Shown in pieces: positions 48,826 through 60,187 of a stretch of DNA of 64,000 nt (position 1 is the first letter of the stretch; each line of letters begins with the position of its first letter). Origin of the DNA: Pleurotus ostreatus/Saccharomyces cerevisiae fusant (Eukaryota; Opisthokonta); contig JAMQCK010000001.1 of NCBI GenBank assembly GCA_024196135.1, forward strand, positions 186,001-250,000. Reading direction: 5' to 3'. The position numbers were made by a program, and so were the translations under genes. The notes under the pieces were generated by a model that saw only the letters and a list, made by a program, of their open reading frames with translations, ran no database searches and was not told where the DNA came from.

Positions 48826-50128
48826 ATGGAGAGCGTGATCCCCGCCGTCCCAATCAACACGGCGGCTCTTGTCGCGAAGATCGAAGCCCACACGGCCCAG
48901 CAGTGCCAGCTGGTTCCATGGTGGCAGGGTGCGTCTACGTCTCACTTACCAAGCCTCTCACTTACCAGTCGCTCAGGCTCACACCACATGGTACGAGAAA
49001 TAGCAGCCGAGAAGTACAACCCACTCAAGCCGTTCCCCGCAGGTCTACCTAGCCACTCTTTTGCCTTCTTCCGAACGCTATGTCGTTCGCATTGACGCTC
49101 CTTGTTTTCGCCCCCTTGGGTCTGGCCTCACGCCGCCGAGCAAGATGCGCTCAGAGGTGCGTGACACTCCTGCCAAGCCGGCCAACTGCTCACGTACTTC
49201 CAGATCGCCACGCTCAAATACGTGAGGCAACACTCCTCCGTCCCAGTACCCGATGTCATCTACCACAACCTCGATGACGAAGGCGAAGTTGGCGGAGAGT
49301 GGATGATGATGGAATACGTTCGTGCACATACCCCGCCCTTCCAGCCGAAGTAGGCCTGACGGTCCGCAGGTCCCCGGTGTGCCCCTCATGGAGACATGGC
49401 CAAACATGACTCGGGAAGAGCGCGAGGAAATCTGTCTCAAGATTTCCCGGATATGGGGCCAACTACTATCAATGCGCTTCCCCTCCGTAGGCAGTCTCTA
49501 CGAGGCGCCCTCTTCCGGCCCCGCGGACAGCACCGTCATTGTCGGCCCTACCACTTTTTATCCTTCCGCGAAGGCCAACCGGACAGCTCCGCCAGACCCC
49601 TCAAGATGCGGGCCATTCACGTCTCTCAAGCAGTGGCTGCTTGCTATCGCGCGCCGCGATATGGCGTTCGGAGATCCAGAGCCGCTGTCGGAAGTACACC
49701 GTGAGCGCATGGCCGCCGTTGTATCCGACATCGAGTCCGCCCCGCCGTCCCTCTTCGGCGATGAACAGACACGAGACGATACCACCTCCGCCATCGTCCT
49801 CGAGCACATCGACCTCATGCCTCACAACGTGCTCGTGCGCCCGGACGCACCAACTGATGTCCTCGGTATCATCGACTGGGAGGGGGCAAGGACGGTCCCC
49901 CTCTGGGCGGTGCAGCCCATGTTCTTGGAGCAGGACCTGGAAGGGTACAAGGAGTACGTCGCGCTCATCAAGCGTACCCTCAGTGAGCTCGTCCCGCAAT
50001 GGGAAGTGGCGCAGAACGGGGAAGAGTGCCGGGAAGTGCGCCGCCTGTACCTCCGCGCGCGCCTAAGCCTCTTCGACCCGGCCACGTTTCACCCGGACGA
50101 GATCATCTGGTCGTTCAACCCCAACTAG
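48826..50128 (+). CDS. APH-family (aminoglycoside phosphotransferase-like) kinase
   Basis: Exons 48826-48928, 48977-48990, 49043-49156, 49204-49317 and 49370-50128 (1,104 nt, 367 aa). The kinase-like fold is recognised by GSHHMVYLATLLPSSERYVVRID (nucleotide loop and beta-3 strand region), SEIATLKYVRQHSSVPVPDVIYHN (alpha-C and beta-4), WMMMEYVPGVPLMETW (hinge), EHIDLMPHNVLV (catalytic HxDxxxxN, at about residue 270) and VLGIIDWEGA (the metal-binding IDWE). The family phosphorylates small molecules such as choline, homoserine or aminoglycosides; fungal genomes have many copies of unknown substrate. Exon 2 is only 14 nt (SHHM) and is needed to complete the nucleotide-loop motif. No nearby gene suggests the substrate. 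Confidence 0.85.
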
Positions 50129-51167
50129 GTTCGTGCGCACGCTCGCTCCCTGCACGCCGTTGCGCCCCCGCGTTGTCTTTTGCATTAATCATATACATAT
50201 TTGCTTGCATTCATATCATTCATATCATCATCTTTGGGCCCTGGGCTCCTTACGCTCCTTCGGATATGGACGGACCCGCACGCTGTATTGATAGAACCCT
50301 CTCTCGCTCACTCACCCACCGGCCCACTCGCCTTCACGTCGTACTCATCTACTGTATATAATGTACTTATTCCACGGACGCTCTCTGGGGCCGCTGCCTA
50401 CCTACCTGTCGCGCGCCACGATGTTGTGGTGCGTATCGGCGACGATACGCACCTACTTACGGTAAATAACTCCCATGCCTGTCGTCGGACGATGCACGTA
50501 GTATTGACGATACTGTTGTCCATTTTTACCGTTTTTGGCGCGGTGGGCTGACGCGGATCGGGAAGTTTGGGTACGGTGAGTGGCCTCGAGGTAGGTATAA
50601 TACCGACGTGGGGCGAGGCGATAGCGACCTCGCCTGCGATGGAATGGAGAATGGAGGTCGCGCCACAGGTAAGCTGGTTCGGGAATGGTTCGAGCTAACG
50701 CTATGGGGCCCAGACGTGCGACGCACACGCTCGTTGCCACTTGGCGGAATTCCGACAACCATTTGTGGCAACCAGCTCCAAGTGGTTATGGGTCGACGTA
50801 TACGTCTCCTGTCCTTTCGTATGCTTAGACTCAACGCCAAAGTTCAGACTCGATGGTTTTGGGGCTTCAAAGGCGCTGCGACATAGTAAACTGACTTCTG
50901 AGATGCTTCATTTGCTCACTCATCGACGTCGGCGAGAGGCGTTATGTTTCTGCGTGAAGGAAAGGACTGACAGGGGAGTTATCTCTCTCTCTCAGAAGAT
51001 TACACCTATAGCTTCAGCTCATTGTCGAGGATCTGTTCTTAGACCAGCATACGGCCGCGAGTGAAGCACGCCAGGTCACATGGACGTCAACAGTCACGTC
51101 ACGCTCATCCCAAAATGGCAGGCCTTGTACCCAAATTCCCCCTAGCCACTGCTTTGCACATACCATC
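50129..51167. other. intergenic
   Basis: About 1 kb. Frames occur on both strands (for example minus 50526-50840) without motifs or usable splice links. No repeat or RNA gene seen. Confidence 0.5.
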
Positions 51168-53086
51168 ATGGCGCGCGCATGTCCCCCTTCCTCGGCGAGC
51201 CGCGTCCTCCAAATACCCGAAATCTTGGATATCATGATCAGCTTCTTGGAACAGAAAGAGCATTTAGGCTGCGCCCTTGTCTGTCGGCAATGGTGTGAAA
51301 TCGCCTTGGACGCGCTGTGGAGAGTTGTAGATGACTTACCGCGGCTCTTTGGGATACTTGCGCCGCTGAGCAAGCAGACAGGCTCCATGGCACTTGTGCG
51401 TGGCGACTTCCAGTACTTGAGACCATGGTACTGATCATGAGCAGGAATTTACTCGATTGCTACAAGCCGACGATTGGACGCGCTTCAATCGGTATGCAAG
51501 ACGCGTCCGGCATCTCGTATACGAAGAGAGGGTCGGCGCACTTGCGCAATCAGCATTCACAGATATCGCAACCACACGAACATCCCTCGAAATCCTCCCC
51601 TCCCTACGCGTGCTCGAATGGAATGCGCCCCTGCGCTCGTCTGTCATGTTTATGCATCGCAACGTCAAGAGCTTCATCATCACTATACCCATGCTGCAGA
51701 CCACAAGCATCCCCCTCACATCCTTCTTCAGCGACGTCGCAGCCCGCATGCCCTGTCTCACGCACCTGGACCTGCGCTGGAACGAACCCGCAAGCGCGCA
51801 CGAAGAGGAGGTCGTCTCGCTGCTCCAATCACTTCCTAGTCTCCGCAAGATTACCCTCCCCCGCTACTACCTCACCAGCAAGGTCGCCGAGACGCTCTCG
51901 CAGGTCCACGAGAACCTCGGGATCATCGAATTCCAGTACATGGAGGCGCAGGGGTGCGGGGAGGCCTCCGACATCTACACCTTTGCGCCCACCCTATCCT
52001 CCGGCGCGTTCCCCGCACTCTACGACCTCTCCCTCACCTCATCCTTCATCGACATGAGCAACTTCCTCGCGCGCGGACCTGGCCCTACCCACCTCACCAT
52101 GATGTACATTCACTCCTTCCGGCTCGAGACACCGACCGACATTCGCAAGCTGCTCTGCGCCGTGCGCGACACGTGCCCTCAGCTACGCGAGCTGTCCCTC
52201 TTGTCCGCGGTCGACGTGACGCCCGAACGGCCTCAGGCGGAGGACACGGCGTCGCTAGAGACGCTCCGGCCCCTGTTCGACTGCAACAACCTCGTGAACT
52301 TCGAGATCCTGCTGCAGCACCCGCTGCAGCTGACGCTCGGTGACCTGGAGGAGCTCGCGCGCAGGTGGCCGTCGCTGGAGAAGCTAGTGCTGAACAGCGA
52401 GCCGCCCGAGTCGGGGACGGCGCCCCTCACGCTGCGCGCAATCCTTCCCTTCGCGGCGCACTGCCCACGCCTGCGCACGCTCGGGCTCTTCCTGCACGCG
52501 TCGCGGCACGACATCCCCACCGCGTACATTGACCAGTCGACCGACAAGATCACCTCCCTATCTACCTTTAAAGAGCCCATTCTTCTCTCTATGGGCGTCT
52601 CGATCATCGACGAGGAAGACATTGAGCAAGTCGCGCTCTTCCTCAGCCAAGTGTGCCCCGTCGGCGCCGACCTGGAGGCTGGCGTCACCTGGGAGCTCAA
52701 CGAGGACGAGGCGGCGCACATGGACGCGGACATGGCGAGCATCATCGACGGGCGGTGCGAGAAGTGGAACCGGGTGCGAGAGTTTCTCCCGCTGCTCACC
52801 CAGCTGCGGCAGCAGGAGTCGGAAAGGGCAAGGATGCTGGAGGACAATCTACGGGAACTCTCCATGCAGAACGAGCGCCTGATGTCGGCGGCGAAGGCGG
52901 CGAACTTGGAGATTCCTACCTCGTCGTCATCGAAAACTAAGTAAGCGCCTTTTCCTCTTGCTGTTTACCGCTCGCTGACGACTGTTTAGACCCACAGATG
53001 AACGCGACGCCTCCTGGTCGCTCAAATCCGTCACCCACTACCTCCGTGGCTTCGTATCCCGAAAAAATCGCAGGAGCAGCAGATGA
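51168..53086 (+). CDS. F-box/leucine-rich-repeat-like protein
   Basis: Exons 51168-51395, 51445-52940 and 52990-53086 (1,821 nt, 606 aa). The N-terminal F-box is LQIPEILDIMISFLEQKEHLGCALVCRQWCEIALDALWR (residues about 14-52). The body is a series of helix-strand units with leucine periodicity (LPSLRVLEWN, MPCLTHLDLRWNEP, FPALYDLSLTSSFID, CPQLRELSLLS, WPSLEKLVLNSEP, CPRLRTLGLFLHAS), as in LRR-type F-box proteins. The C-terminus is a coiled coil (LLTQLRQQESERARMLEDNLRELSMQNERLM). The last intron starts within the lysine codon before an apparent TAA; splicing it extends the tail to ...WSLKSVTHYLRGFVSRKNRRSSR, which is more plausible than stopping. Such proteins link Skp1-cullin-Rbx1 to substrates. 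Agaricomycetes have hundreds of such genes. Confidence 0.85.
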
Positions 53087-53513
53087 AAGCTATGTGTATA
53101 AGATGAAGAAAGAACTTCCCGCAGATGCTATCGTGCATTCTCGTCGCCTTACCTACGCGACAGAACTATCCCCCGCTTGCTTATTGCTTTGCCCAGCTTT
53201 CCGCGCAGAACAATGTTGTATGGTACGGAACGCCTCCATGGCGCTTGGACTCCCGTGTAGGCGCCCGAACTACACGAGCACTCACAGCAAACAGCAGATA
53301 TACCTTGGTTCCATGATCCACGAATTGGTTTTCAGTAATATAGCTTCCATCCTTAGCAGTATATTGGCTTGCTTCGTCAGCAGTACATGATCTTCCGTTG
53401 TTCGTAATAGCCTTGATGTTGATAGTACAGTGAATAATTGTACAATTGCGATATCCGTACATATAGCACGCTCGTTTGGCCGCGGAGTCGGGCTCATTCT
53501 GCAGCAGCCTGGT

Positions 53514-55242
53514 TCATTTGGCTGCAGCGGCAGGCTTTCGCGGCGGCACCTGCTGCTTGTAGAAGTGGGCCATCATCCCTTCCGCGTGGGTCATGGTGAG
53601 GTTAAAGACGGGGTGGGTGGCGTTCTGCTTTACTGTCAGTCCACGCATCGCTAGCAAGAGGAATCTGCACTCACGACACGGTTTTGAGGCCCGCCTACGA
53701 CCTTGGAAGCGCCCTCTTCCTCCGCGTAGCACAGCATGTCGAGGAAGAGGGACTTTCGAAGATCGTTTGTTGGCTCCTCCGAATCGGTCCATGCACCGGC
53801 GAGTTCGTCGCGCCGAGATGGTGAGGGTATCATGGGGTGCTGGGCGGCGGAGAGTCCAGCCAAGCAATACAGGGTATGATACGCGTCAGCACCCCTAGGA
53901 GGCAGAGGATGTTAGCCAGCGTATTGGTACAGGCGCCAAAGCCCTGGCGCGGAGGACATAGCCTTACGCACTTTGGAGGCTTATCTCGCAGACCGCCGCT
54001 GGGGTGCTGTCCGGCGTAGAGGATGTATTCTTGCAGCGCTTTGCGGTTGAATAGGGTGTCTGATAGATTCGTTGAGTGAGCGGTGTAGGGATGAGATGAT
54101 TCATACACACCATCGACATCGTCCCAGTTGCCGTCGTCTGCCTGAGGCGCGTCGCTTGCAGGTGGTTCGTGCGGTGGGTGAGGTGGCCGGCTGAGGCCCA
54201 GCGACTGAAGCAGTGCGAAGCAGCCTCCTACCCACCACGAGTAGCACCCGTCTACGAGCTTGTTCGTCCTTCCCTTGAAGCCGCCGAGCTCTATCTCCGT
54301 TCCCTGCATGTGGGCGCACCACCGCAGCAATGCTTTGAGGTTGATAGACGGCTTGGGCTCCGGCATACGAGCGATGAATGGCTGCAGCATGGTCCAGGCT
54401 GCCAATGAGCAGTACGTATACCCACCGTGGGCTTCGCCGAGTTGAGGTCGTGGGGATGGGAGGAGGGTTGGGTTGCCGTCAGCTCCGGGCGCGAAGTATG
54501 GTTGCGAGGCGGAAGAGAATCCACCCTCGTATGTCTGGCATGATGCGACGAAGGATGCGGTGCCTTCGACGAGTTCAGGCGTGCAGATATCGAGGAGTAT
54601 AGCAGTAACGATCAGGCAGTATATTCCTCTTAGAACAAAGGCATGAGCCTCCGCACCGCGCTAATCAATACAAACGCACCTCACATCCACTTCAGCGTTC
54701 CGGCTTACGAGGAAGGATCCATCTGGCTGCTTCAAGGACATGAAGAAACTGTACATCTTCATTCTGGGAACGCGTTAGACGACGCGCCACCGAGCGCTCT
54801 ACTACTCGACTTGCCGGTCAATGTCATCCCATCCACCGCCCGGACCAGGCCTCCCTGCGATCGCCAGCGCGCATACGGACGCGTAAGTTGGTAGCAGGTG
54901 CGCGTTCTGCCCAGGCCCGCCGCCAAAGCCGCCATCGGGATGCTGCCACGCCAAGATCGTGTCGATCGCGCGCTGGCGGTTACCCGGGTCGAGGCCGACT
55001 TGGAGTACGCTGAACGCTTGGAAGGTCCAGAACATGAGCCACGGCTGGCTCGCGTCCTGGGACACGTAGCGCGCGGGGAAGCCCTGGACGAGGTTGCGCG
55101 CAAGGAACTGCATGTGTGCGTTGTTGTTCAGGGTGGCGGGGCCAAAGACATGTTTGGCGAGGATCTCCTCGGTCTCGTGTTGGACTCGAGAGGTTTCGGT
55201 GGGGAACCCATCTGTGGGTGTCGGGCGGAGTGCAGCAGACAT
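53514..55242 (-). CDS. RAM1: protein farnesyltransferase beta subunit
   Basis: Exons 55242-54815, 54763-54680, 54628-54111, 54059-53972, 53894-53675 and 53624-53514 (1,449 nt, 482 aa). Prenyltransferase repeats of the alpha-alpha barrel are plain: HPDGGFGGGPGQNAHLLPTYASVCAL, QPDGSFLVSRNAEVDVRGIYC, CQTYEGGFSSASQPYFAPGADG...EAHGGYTYCSLAAW, GGFKGRTNKLVDGCYSWWVGG and HPSGGLRDKPPKGADAYHTLYCLAG. The zinc ligands are the Asp and Cys of LVDGCYSWW and the His of AYHTLYCLAG. With the alpha subunit (Ram2) it attaches farnesyl to CaaX proteins (Ras, Rho and mating pheromone precursors). The first intron starts GCAAGT rather than GT; only this GC-AG junction joins both parts in frame. Intron 54110-54060 is 51 nt and stop-free. 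Confidence 0.95.
54060..54110 (-). other. intron of farnesyltransferase beta, frame-neutral
   Basis: 51 nt from GTGTGT to TATCAG, no in-frame stop. Retention would insert 17 residues (starting GVYESSHPYTAH). Splicing gives DDVDDTLFNRKALQEYIL, consistent with the family, where no insertion is expected at this helix. Confidence 0.6.
54764..54814 (-). other. GC-AG intron of farnesyltransferase beta
   Basis: Donor GCAAGT after ...GGWDDIDR, acceptor GTTCCCAG before MKMYSFFMSLKQPDGS. Reading through meets a stop a few codons on, and no GT donor in this stretch keeps the conserved residues on both sides. Confidence 0.8.
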
Positions 55243-55364
55243 GGGGGTTGGGAACAAGGGGTGTTTATTCCCAATTGGAAGTACAATAGACTTGATGATC
55301 TGTTCGTGCCTTTGTTCGAGGTTCGACTTCCATTGGATCCTCGGTTCGAACCTCAAGATGTATT

Positions 55365-55405
55365 GTACGGATGCATACACATACAAGATACATCCCTGTG
55401 ACCAG
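55365..55405 (-). other. conserved 3'-flank block of MFS copy 2
   Basis: Counterpart of the block at 42335-42375, in the same orientation relative to its transporter gene. It lies between the transporter stop (55529) and the farnesyltransferase start (55242), so it also falls in the farnesyltransferase promoter. Confidence 0.5.
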
Positions 55406-55528
55406 CGCTCCGCACATCGTCTACGAGTAATCTACCAAGTAGCGTTCTACAGTCCTGCATCAGGGCCCAAAGTTACCCAGTGTTGTTATTCGTTCATGAA
55501 TGGTCGTCAATCATGCAGATCGAATCCT

Positions 55529-57316
55529 TCATACAATCTCTTCGATAATCTCGTCTTGCTGCTCAGCCTGTTCGTTCGGAGGAGTCCTCAGCGGAGGAGT
55601 CGGGGTCTTCTCTCGCCTTGCTTCGCGTCGCCTCATCCCAGGAATTCGCACCTGCAACTTCAACCCCCCAGCCTGCCCCGCCAAATCCACATTCCGCCCC
55701 TTCGTCTCCGGCAACCATAGCGTGAACGCCCCCACCGCCACCCACGTACACGCCGCCCACAGAAAGTACGGCCCGCTCGGATACTTATCCAAAAACATCG
55801 GCGTCGTGAACGCGACGATCCAGTTCGCAATCCAGTTCGTCGTGTAGGAGAGGGCGGAGACGGAGGCGCGCGTCTGCACGGGCTGCGCCTCGGAGACCCA
55901 GATGCGGACGAGGGTTGCCCAGGTGACGACGAAGGGGATGAAGTAGACGAAGATGAGGGCGATGACGGCGTAGTTGCCGGCCTGGTTGAGGGAGGGGAGG
56001 GAGTAGAGGATGCCGATGACGGTCATGGCGGTGGCCATGATGGTGCCGCCGCCGATGATGGACGGTCGGCGGCCCCTGGGATGTGTTAGCAGGCGCCTAA
56101 AGGATGGTAAATGAAGAAGCTTACCATTTGTCAGAGATGATCTGCCCGAAGATGGTGAACACAACGTTAACGATACCCGTTACGCCGGAAGCTAGAAAGG
56201 ACGCGCTGGAGGACGACAAACCGGCTTGACGAAAGAGCACGGGAGCGTAGTATAGGACGCCGTCGATGCCAGCGAGCTGCTGCATCGACTGCATGAAAAG
56301 CGCCATCGCCGAGCGCCCGCGGAGACCAGGCGCAAAGGCTTGCTTGAACTGCGCAATCTGGTTCTTGAACCAGCCACCTTCATGGGCCTTCTCCCTCGCT
56401 GCCGCCTCCTGCGCCTTCTCCTCCTCGGCGGTGGCCGCCAACGAGATGAACTCGTCCTTGCTCAGATCGAGCCGGTGCATCGCCCGCACGGCCTCCTCGT
56501 GCAGCCCAACATGCAGCAGCCACCGCGGCGAATGCGGCAAAAAGCGCACACCCACCGCGCACACCAAGCACGTCAGGCACTGCAGGATCCACGGCAACCT
56601 CCACGACAGCGAGCCGACGATATTCAAGCTCCCATAGCACACAAAGTACCCCACCATGATCCCCGTCGAGATGAAGAGCTGCATGATGCAGCCGACACGG
56701 CCGCGCGACTTGCGCGGGGCGACCTCGATGCCGTAGACGGTGAGCGCGGATAGGAATACGCCCTCGCCGACGCCGGAGGTGCAGCGGCCGACGAAGATCA
56801 TGGCAAGGGCAGCGTGTTGCGACATGTTGATGCCGGAGATGGCGCAGATGAGGGAGCCGAGGCCGTAGACGGCGCAGCCGAGGGAGATGGCGTGCGTGCG
56901 CGAGATGCGGTCAGCGATGGAGCCCGCGCCGAAGGAGGTGATGGCGGCGGGGATGAGGACAGAGGAGACGAAGAGGCCTTGAACGACGGAGGAGAGGTCG
57001 CCGAATGTCTTGGTGAAGTCGTCCATGAGGGTGATGGGACCTGTGGGATGAACGTTAGCTGGGGCTATACGAAGCTGGTGTTGGGACATACCAATTGAGC
57101 CTGTATCAAACCTTGCACACGCTGATGGTCAGTATTGATTCGCATGAAAAGGGATATATGATCGTACCCAAAGACATAAGCTGGAGTATAGTCAATAAAT
57201 ATGCGGTCCTGACCTTAGCTTGGAAATCACTCACCAGCAAGCGAAGCAAAGCATACGCAGCGCGCATAGCTTGGCACATGAAGCGCCTTGCGTATCTTCG
57301 TAGCGCAGCTGGGCAT
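55529..57316 (-). CDS. MFS sugar-transporter-type protein, copy 2 (inverted paralogue)
   Basis: Exons 57316-57235, 57180-57168, 57111-57092, 57040-56125 and 56075-55529 (1,578 nt, 525 aa). The first three exons are exactly as long as in copy 1 (82, 13 and 20 nt) and all intron phases agree. By hand alignment about nine in ten residues match over the first 170 positions after helix 1. Same signatures: AYVFGFDTGSIGPITLMDDF, GRCTSGVGEG, FLPHSPRWLL, QQLAGIDGVLYYAPVLF, DKWGRRPSI, WLPETKGRNVD. Differences cluster in the central cytoplasmic loop and in the C-terminal tail (Pro/Thr-rich, EIIEEIV against DIEEIV). Probably the same transport class with somewhat different affinity or regulation. The upstream block with GCATGCGGGGGCACATAAAA is shared. 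Confidence 0.92.
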
Positions 57317-57444
57317 CCTGTCTGCCTTGTTGTTGCGGGTGGGACCAAAAGGTCGAGTACACGACCAAACGCTGGCACAACCCAGCGAAGGGGGGCGATG
57401 CCGGGTACAGAGCAAGAGACAGGAAGGCAGAACCCTACAATCTC
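57317..57444. other. leader region of MFS copy 2
   Basis: Sequence between the conserved promoter block and the start codon. It is much less similar to copy 1 than the block further upstream. Confidence 0.45.
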
Positions 57445-57600
57445 TCGAGAGCTACAGTTTTATGTGCCCCCGCATGCCACGGTATCACCTAATCTTCCGC
57501 TGGCCTGGACAAGACGAATCGACGAAACCAGGCTCAGGGGTAATATACCTATAAGTAGCCGTCTAGAAAAGCGGGGTCCCCCGTGTTGACTTCGTGCCGT
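57445..57600 (-). promoter_or_regulatory. promoter block of MFS transporter gene 2, shared with copy 1
   Basis: On the minus strand it carries TTCCCCACGGCACGA, CAACACGGGGG then ACCCCGCTTT, CCCCTGAGCCTGGT, GATTAGGTGATA and GCATGCGGGGGCACATAAAA in the same order as 40192-40320, with different spacers. The putative TATA element is about 140 bp from the ATG here, compared with about 95 bp in copy 1. Confidence 0.6.
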
Positions 57601-58503
57601 GGGGAACGAGTACGCAACTTGTGGTCGACGCGACTGCGAGAGCTTGTTGGACATGGAGCGCAGGCTTTACAAGTCCGGGACGTAGCAAATAGTCTCGGGC
57701 AGGCTCCTGGGGCTGGAAGGAAAGGATCGTTGAGCTGAAAGGTCGGTTGAGAGAAAATGAGAGAGCCATAAGACGGTGACGAAACGGAGCGGAAGTATGT
57801 TGTCGAAATGCTGATCGGAAATCCGAAACCGGGCGCCTAAATCGTAGGCGATGTACGCGTACTCACTTGTCGTCTATACCCTGAGTTTTGCATAGATCTT
57901 CGGGGCTTCTGAGTACGATAGACGCAGTATGTCGCATTACGCAGAAAATTGGAGGCTGTAGGCTGAATGAATGAGTTAATGTGTAATGCGTTAGTATCCC
58001 TGCTCACTTGCAGTAGCCGAAGTTTAACAAAGGCGAATTCGACCAGAGTGAGCGGACATACTTCGGATGTAGGCGTTCTGGTGTTGGATCCAAATCATGA
58101 CAAGCGTGGTGGAAGTCTGTCTCGAGGCAGTGCAGGGCGGCCGACTATGACAGATTTACCACAAATGAGCACGAGAAAATATTTGCCCTGGTCTTCATCG
58201 TCTTCAACAGATGGCAATAAAAGAATAAGGGAGGTTATATCGAGAGTCATATACCTCAACAAGAGGGCAGGACAGACACATGAAGCTGGGCAAGTTGCTA
58301 CCCGAAGTCATGGCACGAGATAACGGGGGAAAGCGGCAAAACCTCGGGATCCAGGGAACACGCCCACGTGACCGTGCGCACGTTTTCGCCGCGTGAGGAG
58401 CTAGCAATGTCACGACGTCACATTGGAATTTTGCTGCTTTGCATCGTTCTTTCTTCCTGCTCTCATCTCTATCCAGCCTAGACGTCTCAACTACTACGTT
58501 AAC
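57601..58503. other. intergenic
   Basis: About 900 bp with no supported gene. Near its end are CACGTGAC (58364-58371) and a cluster of TCACGACGTCAC words (58406-58420), which look like binding sites for the promoter of the gene at 58504. Confidence 0.5.
58364..58430 (+). promoter_or_regulatory. E-box and CRE-like elements upstream of the acidic hypothetical gene
   Basis: CACGTGAC matches bHLH (Cbf1-like) sites. GTCACGACGTCAC contains ACGTCAC, a CRE/bZIP core, and is flanked by AATGT...ACATT, making an interrupted palindrome. They sit 75-140 bp before the start codon. Confidence 0.4.
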
Positions 58504-59607
58504 ATGCCTGTAAGACTTAGGGAAACTGGCATGGTCTCATCTAACACGTGCATCAGGACACTCTAATCCCCGAGGGCTACACCTTCCTCAATCCCAGCCA
58601 AATGATGTCGAAGAAGGGAAAAGAGCTGGCTATCGAACTTTTCGAGGACGCGGACAAGCGTGACCCTGACATGCATGATATGTACATATACAACGGTACG
58701 CTTGTCAAGTTGAACGCGCTGCGACGCGTCCGATCGACGTGACTGACGCGTCGGCGCGGTCTACAGACTTCTTCGCGTACGGCTGCCTCGACCTCATCGA
58801 CAAGCGCCTCAGTACCCTGCATACGCAAATAGCCAAGAAAAACTGGCCGCTAAGCATGTCGCACCTGGAGGCCCTCACCATCTTCCTGCTGCGCAATGAC
58901 GCGTGGGGCAGTGCGTCTTGCCCTCCTTCCTACATTACCATCGCAACTGACGCGTCCTTCCAGTGGCCGACGACGGCGACCGCGTTGACTTGACCGCCAA
59001 GGCCTACGGCGCGTGCCTCGTCACTGTCCTGCGCGCGCTCAAGAAGGACGGACAGCTGAACACCGACGCGTACCCCGCGCTCGGATACCTCCTAAAGAAT
59101 GCGGCCGCCCTCGGCGAATGTCTGCAGGGCATCAATGCCGGCTCTGACTTTGCCTCCGTCTGCAAGGGCATTGGCAAGCGGCTCTTCAAGGACAAGTCAG
59201 TTCAAGAGACGAAGGCGCTGCACCTTGCTCGGCAAAAGGAGTGGTTTGAGGGCTTGGAGGGCGAGGAAAGGGAGACTATGGAGGAGGTTATGAATGAGTC
59301 GGATGGTGAGGATGAAGATGAGGACGATGACGATGACGGGGATGAGGACGAGGATATGGAGGAAGACGGCGGCGAGAAGGAGAATGAGGGTGGCAAGAAG
59401 GAAGGCAAGGCATGGTGGCACGAGGGAAGGGAGGGCGCAGAGGACGAGAAGGACGAAGACTTCGTTCTCAGCCGCGTCTGGAAGGAGTACAAGGAGTATC
59501 TGTCGGATGTGCCCACGAAGCCGTTGCGCGGGCCGCCGCAGTGGGACCTGACGAAGTGGAGCAAGGCGGACAAGGCGAGGTTCAGCTTCGATGCGATGGA
59601 TGATTGA
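58504..59607 (+). CDS. hypothetical protein with helical domain and acidic tract
   Basis: Exons 58504-58509, 58557-58695, 58767-58910 and 58964-59607 (933 nt, 310 aa). The first coding exon is ATG CCT only. Residues 1-190 form a compact, apparently all-helical region (SHLEALTIFLLRNDAW, AYGACLVTVLRALKKDGQLNTDAYPALGYLLKNAAALGECLQ). Residues about 215-250 are an Asp/Glu tract (GEDEDEDDDDDGDEDEDMEED). The C-terminus has a Trp-containing segment (VWKEYKEYLSDVPTKPLRGPPQWDLTKWSKADKARFSF). Acidic tracts occur in histone chaperones and ribosome-assembly factors; the sequence does not decide. I do not recognise the family. Confidence 0.75.
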
Positions 59608-60187
59608 TGGAGGTGCGTTTTGAAGTGCACTTATTGACGATGGTATTGGCTGATACCGGACATAGGTAGTTGTTGTAGAGGTCGAACTTGGTTCGACTGT
59701 GTTCTCGTTGTACGTTATTCTTGTTTCCTCGGCCTTCGAGCCATTCTTGGTATTGTACGCGCGATGTAAACTGACTGCTGACCCTCGTCCCATGAATAAG
59801 AATTCATCTAGTCTAGCGAAGTTGTGCAACCCTTTGCGTCGAACATGCCATGGTATTCTCGTGCATGACTTCCAGACGTCTCCCACCCCCCCAGCTGAGT
59901 CGCAAAAATACCGCGTCCCCTAAAGCGCTCAATAGGACGAAGCCACTGACCATACAGCACGCCCAAAGAGGGACCGAGAAGACCTTCAAGCCATGCGGCC
60001 GAGCCGACCACTGAGCGACGAAGCGCACGAAGTCAATGCCACACTGAAACGAGGAACTCGTGCCAGACCCTGCATTTAATTTCGGCCAAAACCGCGCACT
60101 CCCAGCTTCACAGCAGCGCTCACCATCCTACCTGCAGTGAGTATATCCTCCTCTCTGTGAGACATGGACTGACGAGATTTGATAGGG
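59608..60187. other. intergenic, and leader of the F-box gene
   Basis: 580 bp without a gene. A leader intron (GTGAGT at 60137 to GATAG at 60185, with an ACTGAC branch-point-like word) ends two bases before the F-box gene's start codon. Confidence 0.5.

Noticed and set aside
55330..55350. GGTTCGAACC, a perfect B-box-like word
   Set aside because: No A-box or cloverleaf on either strand. It lies just beyond the 3'-flank block shared by the MFS copies.
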